A stretch of 64,000 nt of DNA, from contig NZ_KE386885.1 in the NCBI RefSeq assembly GCF_000429325.1, positions 31,090 to 95,089 of the forward strand, given 5' to 3'. Origin of the DNA: Fundidesulfovibrio putealis DSM 16056 (GTDB taxonomy: Bacteria > Desulfobacterota > Desulfovibrionia > Desulfovibrionales > Desulfovibrionaceae). The notes beneath the pieces were generated by a model, which did not search any database, had not been told where the DNA came from, and worked only from the letters and a program-made list of their open reading frames with translations. The translations under genes and the position numbers were made by a program. Below, one piece after another: positions 1 through 8,154 of the stretch. How positions within the stretch are numbered: position 1 is the stretch's first letter; the number at the start of each line of letters is the position of its first letter.

Positions 1-1321
1 GGTCCTTGCCGTACATCACCGAGCCGTCGGGGCTGAAGCTCTCCCACAGGCCGTCCGTGCCGAGCACCAGCACCTTGCCCTGGGGCCATTCCCCCAGGCG
101 GCGGGCCATGTAGGAGCTCTCCTGGTCCACGGCCAGGGGCAGGCCGCGCCCCATCAGTTCAGAGAACTCGTCCGTGGCCGGGTCGTAGATCATGGCAGGG
201 TCGTGCCCCGCGCGCACCCACTCCAGGCGCTTGTTCACCGGGTCCAGCACCAGCATGAACATGGTGATGAAGTGGCTGCTGGAGGCCACGTCGCGGGACA
301 GGTGGCGGTTCAGGGTGGTCACGATGCGCGAGGTGTCCGACAGGCACAGCGCGGCCTGACGCAGGAATCCCCTGGCAGAGGCCATGAGCAGGGCCGAATC
401 CACGCCGTGGCCGGATACGTCCGCCACCACCACGGCCAGATTGTCCCCGGCCAGCTCCAGAAAATCGTAGTAGTCGCCCCCGGTCTGGCCGGAATAGATG
501 GCCGTGGCGGCCATCTCCATGCCGGGGCGCAGGGGGATCTTGCCCGGCAGCAGGCTTTGCTGCACGGCCTGGGCCTGATCCAGGGCCTTCATCAGCTCGG
601 TGCGGTGCCGTAGCCCCTCGATCATGGCGTTGGTGCGCGCGGCGATCACCCCGAACTCGTCCGCCGTGGCCACGGGGATGAACTTGCTGAGGTCTCCCCG
701 GCTGACGGCCTCCAGCACTGTGGTCTGCTCACCCAGGAGGCGACGCAGGTTCTCGGAGTAGCGCATCACCAGAAGGGCCACCGCCACCAGCAGAATCACC
801 GTGACGTACACCACTTCCAAGGTCACGGCGCGCTTGGCCTCGGCCAGGGCCGCCGGGCTGCCGGTCTGCCCGGCCAGCCAGTCCACGCCGTTGGTCAGGA
901 TGACGGTCAGGAGCGCCGAAACCACCACGGCCGACCCCAGGCCCGCCACGGCGAACTTGCGGGCCATGGGGCGGATGCGCTCCGGCGGGATGCGCCAGTT
1001 CTTGGTGCAGGCCCGGTCGATTATGCGCCGCTGGCGCGACAGGGTGGAATCCATTGCCAGGAAAAAGGCCAGGGCGGCCATGCCGATCCACAGCTTCACC
1101 CCGCTGAACAGGGGGAAGTCCAGCACGATGGCCTCAAAGCTGAGGGCGAACGCCCCGCCCAGGAATCCAAGGCTGAAGTCCAGCACGAACTGCCAGCGGG
1201 GTTGATCGAAAATGTCGCGGCTCTCCACCAGGGCCTTTTCCAAAGGCGACCGGAAGAGCAGCGGCAGCGAGAAGCCGCCCAGGATGATCGCCCCCAGTTC
1301 CACGGGGGGCAGGGCATCCAT
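1..1321 (-). CDS. Membrane-anchored PP2C (SpoIIE/RsbU-type) serine phosphatase, 3' end cut by window edge
   Basis: 440 residues are visible; the C-terminus lies beyond base 1. Hydrophobic stretches near residues 4-23, 45-70, 78-91, 120-146 and 165-188 predict several membrane helices. A HAMP-like linker follows (about 190-240), then an SpoIIE/PP2C domain from about 250 with the metal-binding motifs GGDYYD, DVSGHGVDSAL and GTDGLWE. Such proteins dephosphorylate anti-anti-sigma (STAS) proteins or related partners; the partner here is unknown and no STAS gene is nearby. The ATG at 1321 has no close Shine-Dalgarno (a GGAGG lies 16 nt upstream). In the same frame, codons from 1411/1405 encode a further hydrophobic segment ending in TGA at 1330-1328, so the true N-terminus may be broken. 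Confidence 0.88.
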   Translation of the reverse strand, partial: MDALPPVELGAIILGGFSLPLLFRSPLEKALVESRDIFDQPRWQFVLDFSLGFLGGAFALSFEAIVLDFPLFSGVKLWIGMAALAFFLAMDSTLSRQRRIIDRACTKNWRIPPERIRPMARKFAVAGLGSAVVVSALLTVILTNGVDWLAGQTGSPAALAEAKRAVTLEVVYVTVILLVAVALLVMRYSENLRRLLGEQTTVLEAVSRGDLSKFIPVATADEFGVIAARTNAMIEGLRHRTELMKALDQAQAVQQSLLPGKIPLRPGMEMAATAIYSGQTGGDYYDFLELAGDNLAVVVADVSGHGVDSALLMASARGFLRQAALCLSDTSRIVTTLNRHLSRDVASSSHFITMFMLVLDPVNKRLEWVRAGHDPAMIYDPATDEFSELMGRGLPLAVDQESSYMARRLGEWPQGKVLVLGTDGLWESFSPDGSVMYGKD

Positions 1322-1327
1322 GAAGGG

Positions 1328-1411
1328 TCAGACCCGGCCTCCGTAGATGGCCAGAAGAACCGACCCCAGCAGGTAGCCAAGCCAGAGGCGAAGCGTCGGA
1401 GACATTTTCAT
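1328..1411 (-). other. Short in-frame upstream ORF ending in TGA just before the PP2C gene
   Basis: ATG at 1411 (or ATG at 1405, which has AAAGGG 7-8 nt upstream) opens 25-27 codons reading MSPTLRLWLGYLLGSVLLAI then YGGRV and a TGA. The downstream phosphatase is in exactly the same frame and restarts 6 nt after the stop. The peptide looks like a normal first membrane helix. It is either the lost N-terminus of the phosphatase (nonsense mutation or sequencing error) or a leader peptide with reinitiation. Confidence 0.5.
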
Positions 1412-1506
1412 GCCCTTTCAGATACCCCAGAGCGCTGCGGTAGGGAATATCAAAATCATCCAGCCCCGCTCGTCTCAAGCCGTTCGCATGCCCCGCGAAG
1501 CCCACT

Positions 1507-1577
1507 GAGGGTCCAGGGGGATCATCCCCCTGGCGGGTCCAGGGCAGCGCCCTGGCGGGTCCGGGCGGAGCCCGGTG
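1507..1577 (+). repeat. Dispersed GC-rich hairpin repeat, type A
   Basis: A run of short palindromes: CCAGGGGGATCATCCCCCTGG, then CCAGGGCAGCGCCCTGG, then CCGGGCGGAGCCCGG, joined by CGGGT. The same units recur at 24780-24812 and 63520-63585. It lies between genes and looks like a tandem set of small stem-loops. Confidence 0.8.
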
Positions 1578-1622
1578 TGAATGAATCCGGCTTCTATCTG
1601 AAATTCTTGCTCTTTATATCGT

Positions 1623-1676
1623 CAAGAAAGCCTCCGGCGGCCAAAGGGCTTCGCCCTCTGGACACCCATATAGGAA
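1623..1676 (+). repeat. Dispersed GC-rich hairpin repeat, type B
   Basis: Core GCCTCCGGCGGCC followed by AAAGGGCTTCGCCCTCTGG, a hairpin with a TTCG-like loop, and ACCCATATAGG. Closely similar copies occur near 24734, 25408 (reverse), 38180 and 53590. Confidence 0.8.
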
Positions 1677-1752
1677 GGCCGGGTTCTCTGCTGGTGTGCA
1701 AAGAACCCGGCCTGAACCGATACGTCAAGACGAGAAGCGTTTATGCGTGCGG

Positions 1753-2610
1753 TTAGCGTCCGGCCATGGCGCGCAGCCTGCGGATGCGCTCCTCGGTGGG
1801 CGGGTGGGTGGAGAACAGCCCGGCCACTCCGCCGCCGCTCAGGGGGCTTATGATGAACATGTTCTCCGTGGCCGGGTTCGCGCCATGCATGGGGATGGCG
1901 TGGGCGTAGTCGTCCAGCTTCTGGAGCGCTCCTGCCAGGGGCAGCGGGTTTCCGGCCAGCTTCGCGCCGGTCTCGTCGGCCAGGTACTCGCGCGAGCGCG
2001 AGATGGCCATCTGGATGAGCATGGCCGCGATGGGGGCCACGATGGCCATGAGGATGGCTCCGAAGGCTCCGCCTCCGCCGCCCTCCTCGTCGCTCGAGCG
2101 GCCCATGCCGAAGATCGCGCCCCACTGGAGCATGGTGGCCACGCTGGTGATGGCTCCGCCCACCACGGCGGCGATGGTCTGCACCAGAATGTCGCGGTTC
2201 TTGATGTGAGCCATCTCGTGGGCCAGGATGCCTGAGAGTTCCTCGGGCGACACCAGGCGCAGGAGCCCTTCGGTCACGGCCACGGCTGCGTTGGCGGGGT
2301 TTCGCCCGGTGGCGAAGGCGTTGGGCTGTTCCTGGGGAACAAGATAGAGCTTGGGCATGGGCAGGCCCGCGTTGGCCGCGAGCTGTCGCGTCAGGTCGAA
2401 GAGGCCCGGCGCGTCTTCCTCGGAGAGTTCCTGGGCGCGGTACATGGACAGGACGATCCTGTCCGAGAACCAATAGCTGCCCACGTTCATCACAACGGCC
2501 ATCACCAGGGCTATCACCAGCCCGGTCTTGCCGCCCATGGCAGAGCCCATGAGCACCAGCACGGCGGTCAAAAGGCCGAGCAGAAGGCCCGTCTTCAACT
2601 GACTGGTCAT
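1753..2610 (-). CDS. htpX: Membrane zinc metalloprotease HtpX
   Basis: 285 residues, the usual HtpX length. HtpX is an M48 inner-membrane protease that degrades misfolded membrane proteins. The sequence has two N-terminal membrane helices (about 7-50), the zinc motif HEMAH near residue 131 within [13 protein letters not shown], two more hydrophobic segments (about 145-200), and the third-ligand region SREYLADE. The reading frame extends upstream, but the ATG at 2610 is preceded by GGGAGGAG at good spacing and gives the family N-terminus [12 protein letters not shown], so this start is preferred. The neighbouring Hsp20 gene also belongs to protein quality control, though 111 bp separate them. 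Confidence 0.95.
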   Translation of the reverse strand: MTSQLKTGLLLGLLTAVLVLMGSAMGGKTGLVIALVMAVVMNVGSYWFSDRIVLSMYRAQELSEEDAPGLFDLTRQLAANAGLPMPKLYLVPQEQPNAFATGRNPANAAVAVTEGLLRLVSPEELSGILAHEMAHIKNRDILVQTIAAVVGGAITSVATMLQWGAIFGMGRSSDEEGGGGGAFGAILMAIVAPIAAMLIQMAISRSREYLADETGAKLAGNPLPLAGALQKLDDYAHAIPMHGANPATENMFIISPLSGGGVAGLFSTHPPTEERIRRLRAMAGR

Positions 2611-2721
2611 CGTCTCCTCCCGATCCGGAAGCGGTCTTTCCTGAGTTTTTCGATACGGTCCGTCGCGCAGCGGGCCGCCCCGCCGCGTGGCGGACGGGGC
2701 GTCGCCCGAGGCGATCAAAGC

Positions 2722-3180
2722 CTAGAGAATCTGGATGCGCCGACAGCGGGCCTCGTGGCATTCCTTGGGCAGGGATATCTCCAGCAGGCCGTTCTTGAAC
2801 ACGGCTCCCACGGAGCTGCGGTCCACGCCCTTGGGCAGCACGAAGCGCCGGGCAAAGGGGCCGTAGGACCGCTCCAGCGAATGGTACACGGCTTCGGCCT
2901 CGCCCTCGCACCCTTTGGCGAAGCGGCGCTCCCCGTAGACCCACAAGGTGCGGGTCTTGACCTCCACGGCCACGTCCTCGCGCTCAACGCCGGGCAGTTC
3001 AACGGTGATGACGTAGGCGTCTGCGGTCTCCAGAACATCGGCGGCTGGCGCCCAGAAATACGCCTTCTCGCTCACGCCGCTTGGGGCGCGGCCCCTGCGG
3101 GCGGCCTCGGACATGACCCGTTCCACTTCGGCCTTCATGTCCGCCAGCCCCATCCAGGGATTCCAGTTCAGCTTGGCCAT
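2722..3180 (-). CDS. Hsp20/alpha-crystallin small heat-shock protein
   Basis: 152 residues. Small heat-shock proteins form oligomers that hold unfolding proteins in a refoldable state. The alpha-crystallin domain spans about residues 45-148, with the conserved ITVELPGVEREDV strand region and the GLLEISLPKE strand near the end. The N-terminal part (WNPWMGLADMKAEVERVM) is typical for the family. AGGTGG lies just before the ATG at 3180. The C-terminal IxI-like motif is present as IQI in the last residues. It sits upstream of htpX on the same strand. Confidence 0.93.
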   Translation of the reverse strand: MAKLNWNPWMGLADMKAEVERVMSEAARRGRAPSGVSEKAYFWAPAADVLETADAYVITVELPGVEREDVAVEVKTRTLWVYGERRFAKGCEGEAEAVYHSLERSYGPFARRFVLPKGVDRSSVGAVFKNGLLEISLPKECHEARCRRIQIL

Positions 3181-3255
3181 GCGTCACCACCTCGATCCAT
3201 ATGGGGATTCATCAGCATTCAGGGTATTTAACCAGAGCGCGCCCCATGTCAAGCA

Positions 3256-3459
3256 TCAGGATTTGGCCTGGCGCTCTCCGGCCTGCCAGCGGGAAAGCTC
3301 CACGGCTTCCTCGATGAGCATGATGGGGATGTCTTCCCGGATGGGATAGACCACGGCGCACTTGGCGCAGACCAGGCCGTCGCCTTCGGGGGTGAGGGCG
3401 ATGTCCGACTTGCATTTGGGACAGGCCAGGATTTCCAGCAGTTCAGGGGCGATTGGCAT
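3256..3459 (-). CDS. Trm112/YcaR-like small zinc-binding protein
   Basis: 67 residues. It has paired cysteines CPKC (about 13-16) and CAKC (about 32-35) and the ending YPIREDIPIMLIEEA, which is diagnostic for the Trm112/UPF0434 family. Bacterial members are small zinc-ribbon proteins, some acting as partners of methyltransferases; the partner here is unknown. The ATG at 3459 is preceded by GGAGG at 5-nt spacing, which rules out the longer upstream reading. It is transcribed in the same direction as hsp20 and htpX, divergently from the PHP gene. Confidence 0.9.
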   Translation of the reverse strand: MPIAPELLEILACPKCKSDIALTPEGDGLVCAKCAVVYPIREDIPIMLIEEAVELSRWQAGERQAKS

Positions 3460-3559
3460 GCGAGCCTCCGTTTCGTTTGTGGATGTCATACGCGAGCTTG
3501 GCCCGCGCCTCAAGGCTTGCGTTGACGCTCGCGCCGATTGCCCCTACCCTTCCTGAACA

Positions 3560-4417
3560 ATGACAATCATCGACCTGCACACCCATTCCAACGCGTCAGA
3601 CGGCGAAATGGCCCCCGCCGAGGTCGTCCGGCTGGCCGCGAAGGCCGGTCTGGCCGCCGTGGCCCTCACCGACCACGACACCCTGGACGGCCTGGAACCG
3701 GCCCTGGCCGCCGGGGTGGAACATGGCATCGAGGTGATCCCCGGCTGCGAGCTCTCCGTGGTGGACGGCTCGCGCGAATTGCACATCCTGGGGCTGTGGG
3801 TCCGCCCCGGCGACGGGGAGCTTGAGAACATCCTGGAGTATCTGCGCGACGGCCGCGAGGAGCGCAACCGCATCATCGTGGACAAGCTGACCAAACAGGG
3901 CATCGCCATCGAGTACGAGCAGGTGCTGGATCTGGCCCAGGGCACGGTGGGCAGGCCGCACATCGCGAAAATCCTGGTGGAGCGCGGCATCGTGCGCACC
4001 TACGACGCGGCGTTCAAGCGCTTCCTCGGCCGCCAGGGCAGCGCCTTCGCGCCCAAGCGCGAGCTGGAACTGGGCACGGCGGTGGCAGCGCTGCGGGCAG
4101 TTGGAGCCACGGTGGCCCTGGCCCACCCGTACCTGCTGGGCGAGAACGGCAAGAAGCTGGAAGACCTGGTGCGCGGCTACAAGGAGCTCGGCGTGGACGC
4201 CATTGAGGCGCACTACACCGAGCACTCCGACCAGAAGACCAGGGAGTTCCTGGAACTGGCCCGCCGCCTGGACATGGGCGTGTGCGGCGGCTCGGACTAC
4301 CACGGGGCCATCAAGCCCGGCATCAAGCTGGGCGTGGGCAAGGGCAGGCTGGCCGTGCCCGTGGCCGTGCTGGACGCCCTGAAGGACAGACGCCGGTCGC
4401 AGGGGCTGTGGGCCTGA
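3560..4417 (+). CDS. PHP-domain phosphoesterase (RNase AM/TrpH-like)
   Basis: 285 residues. The metal-binding PHP signature is clear: DLHTHSNASDG at residues 5-15, TDHDTLDG near 37-44, and the later histidines AHPYL and GGSDYHG. It matches the family that includes E. coli RNase AM (YciV/TrpH), a 5'-3' exonuclease that matures rRNA 5' ends and also hydrolyses 3',5'-nucleotide bisphosphates. The substrate is inferred from the family only. The Shine-Dalgarno before the ATG at 3560 is weak. An RRM RNA-binding protein follows on the same strand about 90 bp later. Confidence 0.85.
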   Translation: MTIIDLHTHSNASDGEMAPAEVVRLAAKAGLAAVALTDHDTLDGLEPALAAGVEHGIEVIPGCELSVVDGSRELHILGLWVRPGDGELENILEYLRDGREERNRIIVDKLTKQGIAIEYEQVLDLAQGTVGRPHIAKILVERGIVRTYDAAFKRFLGRQGSAFAPKRELELGTAVAALRAVGATVALAHPYLLGENGKKLEDLVRGYKELGVDAIEAHYTEHSDQKTREFLELARRLDMGVCGGSDYHGAIKPGIKLGVGKGRLAVPVAVLDALKDRRRSQGLWA

Positions 4418-4510
4418 ACCGCGCAGGGCGCTCCCGAATCGTCAAACATCCTTCACTGCATCTCAATATCCGCGAGCTACCAAACCTCCCTACACTCTGA
4501 GGGAGGCGTC

Positions 4511-4780
4511 ATGCTGCACACGTTTTTCCTGGGCAACCTGCCCTACCAGACCGACGAGGACATGATCCGCGAACTGTTTCGCCCTTACGGGACCGTGGAC
4601 GCCGTCAACCTGGTGGGCGACCGCAAGAACGGCGTGTTCCGGGGCTTCGGGTTCCTGAAGATCGACACCCCCGACCCACAAGCCATCATCGCCAACCTGG
4701 ACAACATGCCCCTGGGGCAGCAGCGGCTCATCGTGCAGGAGCTGCACAACACCGACGTGACCAGACCCGCCGCCGAGTAA
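4511..4780 (+). CDS. Single-RRM RNA-binding protein
   Basis: 89 residues formed almost wholly by one RNA-recognition motif. RNP2 is FFLGNL (residues 5-10) and RNP1 is RGFGFLKI (about 44-51), both with the expected aromatic residues. Such glycine-poor, single-domain RRM proteins occur in many bacteria and bind single-stranded RNA, but their targets are mostly unknown. GGGAGG stands 5 nt before the ATG. A strong terminator follows at 4797. Confidence 0.9.
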   Translation: MLHTFFLGNLPYQTDEDMIRELFRPYGTVDAVNLVGDRKNGVFRGFGFLKIDTPDPQAIIANLDNMPLGQQRLIVQELHNTDVTRPAAE

Positions 4781-4796
4781 CGCAGCCCCGGAATGC

Positions 4797-4831
4797 AAAA
4801 GGGCGCGGACCTGCGCCCGCGCCCTTTTTGC
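4797..4831 (+). terminator. Rho-independent terminator after the RRM gene
   Basis: AAAAGGGCGCG, a short loop region, then CGCGCCCTTTTT: a GC-rich stem followed by a T-run 17 nt after the stop codon. Confidence 0.85.
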
Positions 4832-4878
4832 GTTGTAATTGCCGCCCTAGCTGCCCGTTGAAGAAGTCGATTCTTGCC

Positions 4879-4998
4879 GCCTGTTCAAAAACCTCGCTGG
4901 CAAGGCGCAGGAAAAAGTCAAGCCCGATGCGTATTTGGCATACGTGAGGGTTTGGCTTTTTCCATGCAACGCAGCCAGCGAGGATTTTTCAACAGGCT
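4879..4998. repeat. Large imperfect inverted repeat (MITE-like or bidirectional hairpin)
   Basis: The left arm begins GCCTGTTCAAAAACCTCGCT at 4879. The right arm ends with its near-complement AGCGAGGATTTTTCAACAGG before 4998. Pairing continues inward through GGCGCAGGAAAAAGTCAAGCC against GGTTTGGCTTTTTCCATGC. The arms are about 50 nt and the whole element about 120 bp. It abuts the stop codon of the minus-strand gene at 5000 and lies in the gap between two convergent genes. No ORF is inside. I recognise this style of repeat as a short non-autonomous element, but that is inference. Confidence 0.75.
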
Positions 4999-4999
4999 G

Positions 5000-7966
5000 C
5001 TAGCGCAGCAGGTTGGCCACGAACTTCACCCCGCGCTGCTTGTGCGCGCAGGACGGGCAGAGCTCCTGGTCCATGCGCGCGCTCGAGGCCAGCTGCTCGC
5101 CCATGCGCTGGCGCAGGTGCTCCAGGTACTGTTCGGCGGGCAGGGGTTCGCCGCACTCCGCGCAATGCGGCGTATGGATCTCGCTGATGGCGTGGCCGGT
5201 GAAGGCGATGGCCGTCTCGCCCTTTTCCAGCACGAGGCGCATGGCCCCGGTGGGGCAGATGCGGGTGCAGGCCCCGCAGCCCACGCACTTCTCCGTGGGG
5301 CGGTCGAAATCCTCGAAAACAAGACGTCCGCCCACATCCTTGAAGCGCAGGGCGTCGCCCCCCGCCTCCGAACACACCAGCTGGCACAGGCCGCAGCCGA
5401 TGCACACGTCGCAGCGCAGGCAACGCCGGGCCTCGGTCTCGGCCATGTCCTGGGTCAGGCCCAGCTCCACCTGGTCGAAGTTCAGGGCGCGCGCCGCCAC
5501 CGTCATCATGGGGATTTCCGGTCGCACGTGCTCGGACCAGCCGCACCCGTGGGAGGAGCACAACAGTTCCTGCTCCCAGCGGGGTTTGGGCTCCACGCTG
5601 GCCGGGTCGAAAGGCTGGCCGGTCAGGAAGGCGTCGATGGCGTAGGCGGCACGCTTGCCATCGCGGATGGCCTCCACCACTGTGGCCGGTCCCTGGGCCG
5701 CGTCGCCGCCCGCGAACACGCCGGGGCGGTCCGTGGCCAGGGTGGCGGGGTCGATCTGGATGGTCTTCCACTTGGTCAGGCAGACGTCGCCCAGGGTGCC
5801 GTCGCTGCCCTGGCTGAAGGATTCGTCGCAGAACTGGCCGATGGCGGAGATGATCATGTCGCAGGCGATCACCCGCTCGGACCCGGCCTTGGGCTCCGGG
5901 CGGCGGCGGCCAGAGGAGTCGGGTTCTCCCAGGGCCATGGTGACCACCTCCATGCCGGTGAGCTTGCCGCCCTCGCCTTCCAGGCGCGTGGGCGCGGCCA
6001 GGAAGGTGAAGTGCACGCCCTCGTGTTCGGCCTCCTCCACTTCCTCTGGCGCGGCGGGCATCTCGGTGCGCGAGCGCCGATAGACCACGCGCACTTCCTC
6101 GGCCCCCAGTCGGATGGCCGTGCGGGCGCAGTCCATGGCGGTGTTGCCGCCGCCGACCACCACCACCTTGCGGCCCACGGCGGGCTTGCGGCCAAGGCCC
6201 AGCTCCACCAGGAACTCCGTGCCGGAGACCACCCCGGCCAGGATGCGCTCGCCCTCCAGGCCCAAGGCCCGGCTGGTCCACGCGCCAAGGCCCAGGAACA
6301 CCGCCTCGAAACCCTGCGCGGCCAGGTCGTCCAGGGTGTAGTCGCGCCCCAGGGCCTTGTTCAGCACTACCTCCACGCCGTTGCCGGTCACGGTGGCGAT
6401 CTCGGCGTCCAGGATGGCCTTGGGCAGGCGGTACTCGGGGATGCCGTAGCGCATCATGCCGCCGAGCGCGGGCATGGCCTCGAAGAGCGTCACTCCGTGC
6501 CCCTGCATGCCCAGGTACGACGCGCAGGCCAATCCGGCCGGGCCGCCGCCCACCACGGCTACGCGTTTCCCCGAGGCCGGAGCCTTCTGGCACACCGGGG
6601 GATAGCCGCCGGTGGCCTCCATCACGGCCCTGGTGGACACGGCCTTCATGGCCCGGATGTGGATGGGCTTGTCCACCTTGCCGCGCAGGCAGACCTTCTC
6701 GCAGGGGGCCGGGCAGATCAGGCCGCAGGCGTAGGGCAGCGGGTTGTCGCGCACCATGATGGACACGGCCTTGGAGTGCTCGCCCCGCCCCGTGAGGGAC
6801 AAAAAGTTGGGGATGTCGATGCCTGCGGGGCAGCGTTCCTGACAGGGGGCCACGCGCCTGCCCCGGCAGGCTCCGGGGGTGCAGTTGCCCGCCGCGTGGT
6901 CGATCCATTGGGCGGAAAAGGACGCAAGCGAGCTGCGAAGCGTCCTGGCCGCCGCGAGCCCCGCCTCTTCCAGCAGATGCGCCGCCTGTTCCAGCTCGAT
7001 CAGCTGTTCGGGGCCGCCGCGCCCCAGGGCAAGCTCCGTGGCCAGCCGGGCTGCGCGCGCCAGAAGCCCGCGATGGGGATGGCCTTCGCGCACCGCCGCC
7101 ATGCGCCAGTGCTGGTACAGGGCCTGGCGGGCGAGATCCACCGGGCACTCCTTCGCGCCGATGGCCCGCACGCGGCTCACGCCCGGATTAAGCCCCAGCC
7201 CGTCCATGAGCTCCGGGTCCAGGGGCAAGGGGGCTCCTGCAGCCGAGAAACCGGAAAGTCCTTCGTCCAACGCAAGATCGCCGGTCTCTCCCAGAGCCTG
7301 GGCCAGATCGGCCCCCAGGGGGACCTCCACGGGCTTCTGGCCGTGCAGCAGAAATCCGGCGCGCGCGGCGTCCGCGCCGCAGGCTGCCGCCGAGGGCATC
7401 CGGCACCAGGCCCGAAGCCCCAGCCGCAGCTCAGAGGGGTCCAGGCAGGGGACGCCATACTCCGGCGATCCCGGCTCCGAGGCCACGATGAGCACGAGCC
7501 CGGAGCGTGATACGCCCGGCAGGCTGCGCGCCTGCTCCAGCCGCTCGGACAGTTCGCGGCCAAGGGCCTCGCGCCCCGGCGAGACCAGGATGCGCACCTG
7601 GCGTCTGCCCAGGGCCAGCCCGGCCAGGGTAAGAGCTTCCAGCAGCGCGAAGGGGACCGAGCGCAGCAGGTATTCCGGAAGCGGGTCTCCCTGGCAGGCA
7701 TCGCGCGCGTCCACGACCAACATTCCCGAGCCCGCCTTCTGGACGCCAAGCGCCATGAACACGGGCCAGCAGGGCGCGCGGTCGTCCCGAAGGCCGCTTG
7801 CGCGCAGGGCCACGGCCAGCGCAGTGCGCGACAGTGCCTCGGAGCCGGACAGCGCGGAGAACCCTCCGGCGTCGAGGTAAACCTGGAGATCGGCTCCGGC
7901 GCGCGACTCGCACATGGTCAGAAAGGATGCCTGCGCGCAGGCGGAAGTGTTCCGTATATCGGACAT
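5000..7966 (-). CDS. NuoF-like/GltD-like iron-sulfur flavoprotein oxidoreductase with C-terminal ferredoxin domain
   Basis: 988 residues. Residues 1-330 resemble the NuoF 51-kDa fold (for example YLLRSVPFALLEALTLAG and a helical C-terminal part) but lack its cysteine cluster and the Gly-rich FMN loop. From about 370 comes a GltD-type N-terminal iron-sulfur region (CQERCPAGIDIPNF, CGLICPAPCEKVCLRG). The FAD loop VVGGGPAGLACASYLG follows near 472, then the NAD(P) loop VVVVGGGNTAMDCA near 608 and the GGDAAQGPATVVEAI flavin motif. Two ferredoxin clusters occur at about 850-905 (CIGCGLCQLVC, CVGCGACTRICP). A final CxxC pair (CAEC, CPSC) resembles a zinc ribbon. The start at 7966 has GGGGGG 4 nt upstream; an ATG 33 nt earlier lacks one. 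It probably moves electrons between NAD(P)H and ferredoxin-type carriers; substrate unknown. Confidence 0.85.
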   Translation of the reverse strand: MSDIRNTSACAQASFLTMCESRAGADLQVYLDAGGFSALSGSEALSRTALAVALRASGLRDDRAPCWPVFMALGVQKAGSGMLVVDARDACQGDPLPEYLLRSVPFALLEALTLAGLALGRRQVRILVSPGREALGRELSERLEQARSLPGVSRSGLVLIVASEPGSPEYGVPCLDPSELRLGLRAWCRMPSAAACGADAARAGFLLHGQKPVEVPLGADLAQALGETGDLALDEGLSGFSAAGAPLPLDPELMDGLGLNPGVSRVRAIGAKECPVDLARQALYQHWRMAAVREGHPHRGLLARAARLATELALGRGGPEQLIELEQAAHLLEEAGLAAARTLRSSLASFSAQWIDHAAGNCTPGACRGRRVAPCQERCPAGIDIPNFLSLTGRGEHSKAVSIMVRDNPLPYACGLICPAPCEKVCLRGKVDKPIHIRAMKAVSTRAVMEATGGYPPVCQKAPASGKRVAVVGGGPAGLACASYLGMQGHGVTLFEAMPALGGMMRYGIPEYRLPKAILDAEIATVTGNGVEVVLNKALGRDYTLDDLAAQGFEAVFLGLGAWTSRALGLEGERILAGVVSGTEFLVELGLGRKPAVGRKVVVVGGGNTAMDCARTAIRLGAEEVRVVYRRSRTEMPAAPEEVEEAEHEGVHFTFLAAPTRLEGEGGKLTGMEVVTMALGEPDSSGRRRPEPKAGSERVIACDMIISAIGQFCDESFSQGSDGTLGDVCLTKWKTIQIDPATLATDRPGVFAGGDAAQGPATVVEAIRDGKRAAYAIDAFLTGQPFDPASVEPKPRWEQELLCSSHGCGWSEHVRPEIPMMTVAARALNFDQVELGLTQDMAETEARRCLRCDVCIGCGLCQLVCSEAGGDALRFKDVGGRLVFEDFDRPTEKCVGCGACTRICPTGAMRLVLEKGETAIAFTGHAISEIHTPHCAECGEPLPAEQYLEHLRQRMGEQLASSARMDQELCPSCAHKQRGVKFVANLLR

Positions 7967-8154
7967 GAAACCCCCCGGGGATGGTAGTTCTTTCGACATG
8001 TCAAGCGGATGCTGCTCCGGGAGCGGTCGGCGTCAATCGGGGGAGGACCGATCGGCGTCGCCGTTTCCGGGCATGGCGGCTGGCTGGCAATCAAGGCGGT
8101 ATCGGCAGGCCTGCGCGCGTCGCGCCCGGGCCGGTCCTTTCCATCTGTCCGGTT

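Larger units (their letters stand above)
1412..1752. other. Intergenic region between the phosphatase and htpX; repeats only
   Basis: About 340 bases without a supported gene. It contains two members of the dispersed hairpin-repeat family (1507-1577 and 1623-1676). The intervening bases show no convincing gene or promoter. Confidence 0.6.

Noticed and set aside
4874..7510. Very long open frame on the plus strand opposite the flavoprotein
   Set aside because: Mirror of GC-rich coding on the minus strand; no family, repetitive His/Gly/Ala composition typical of antisense frames.
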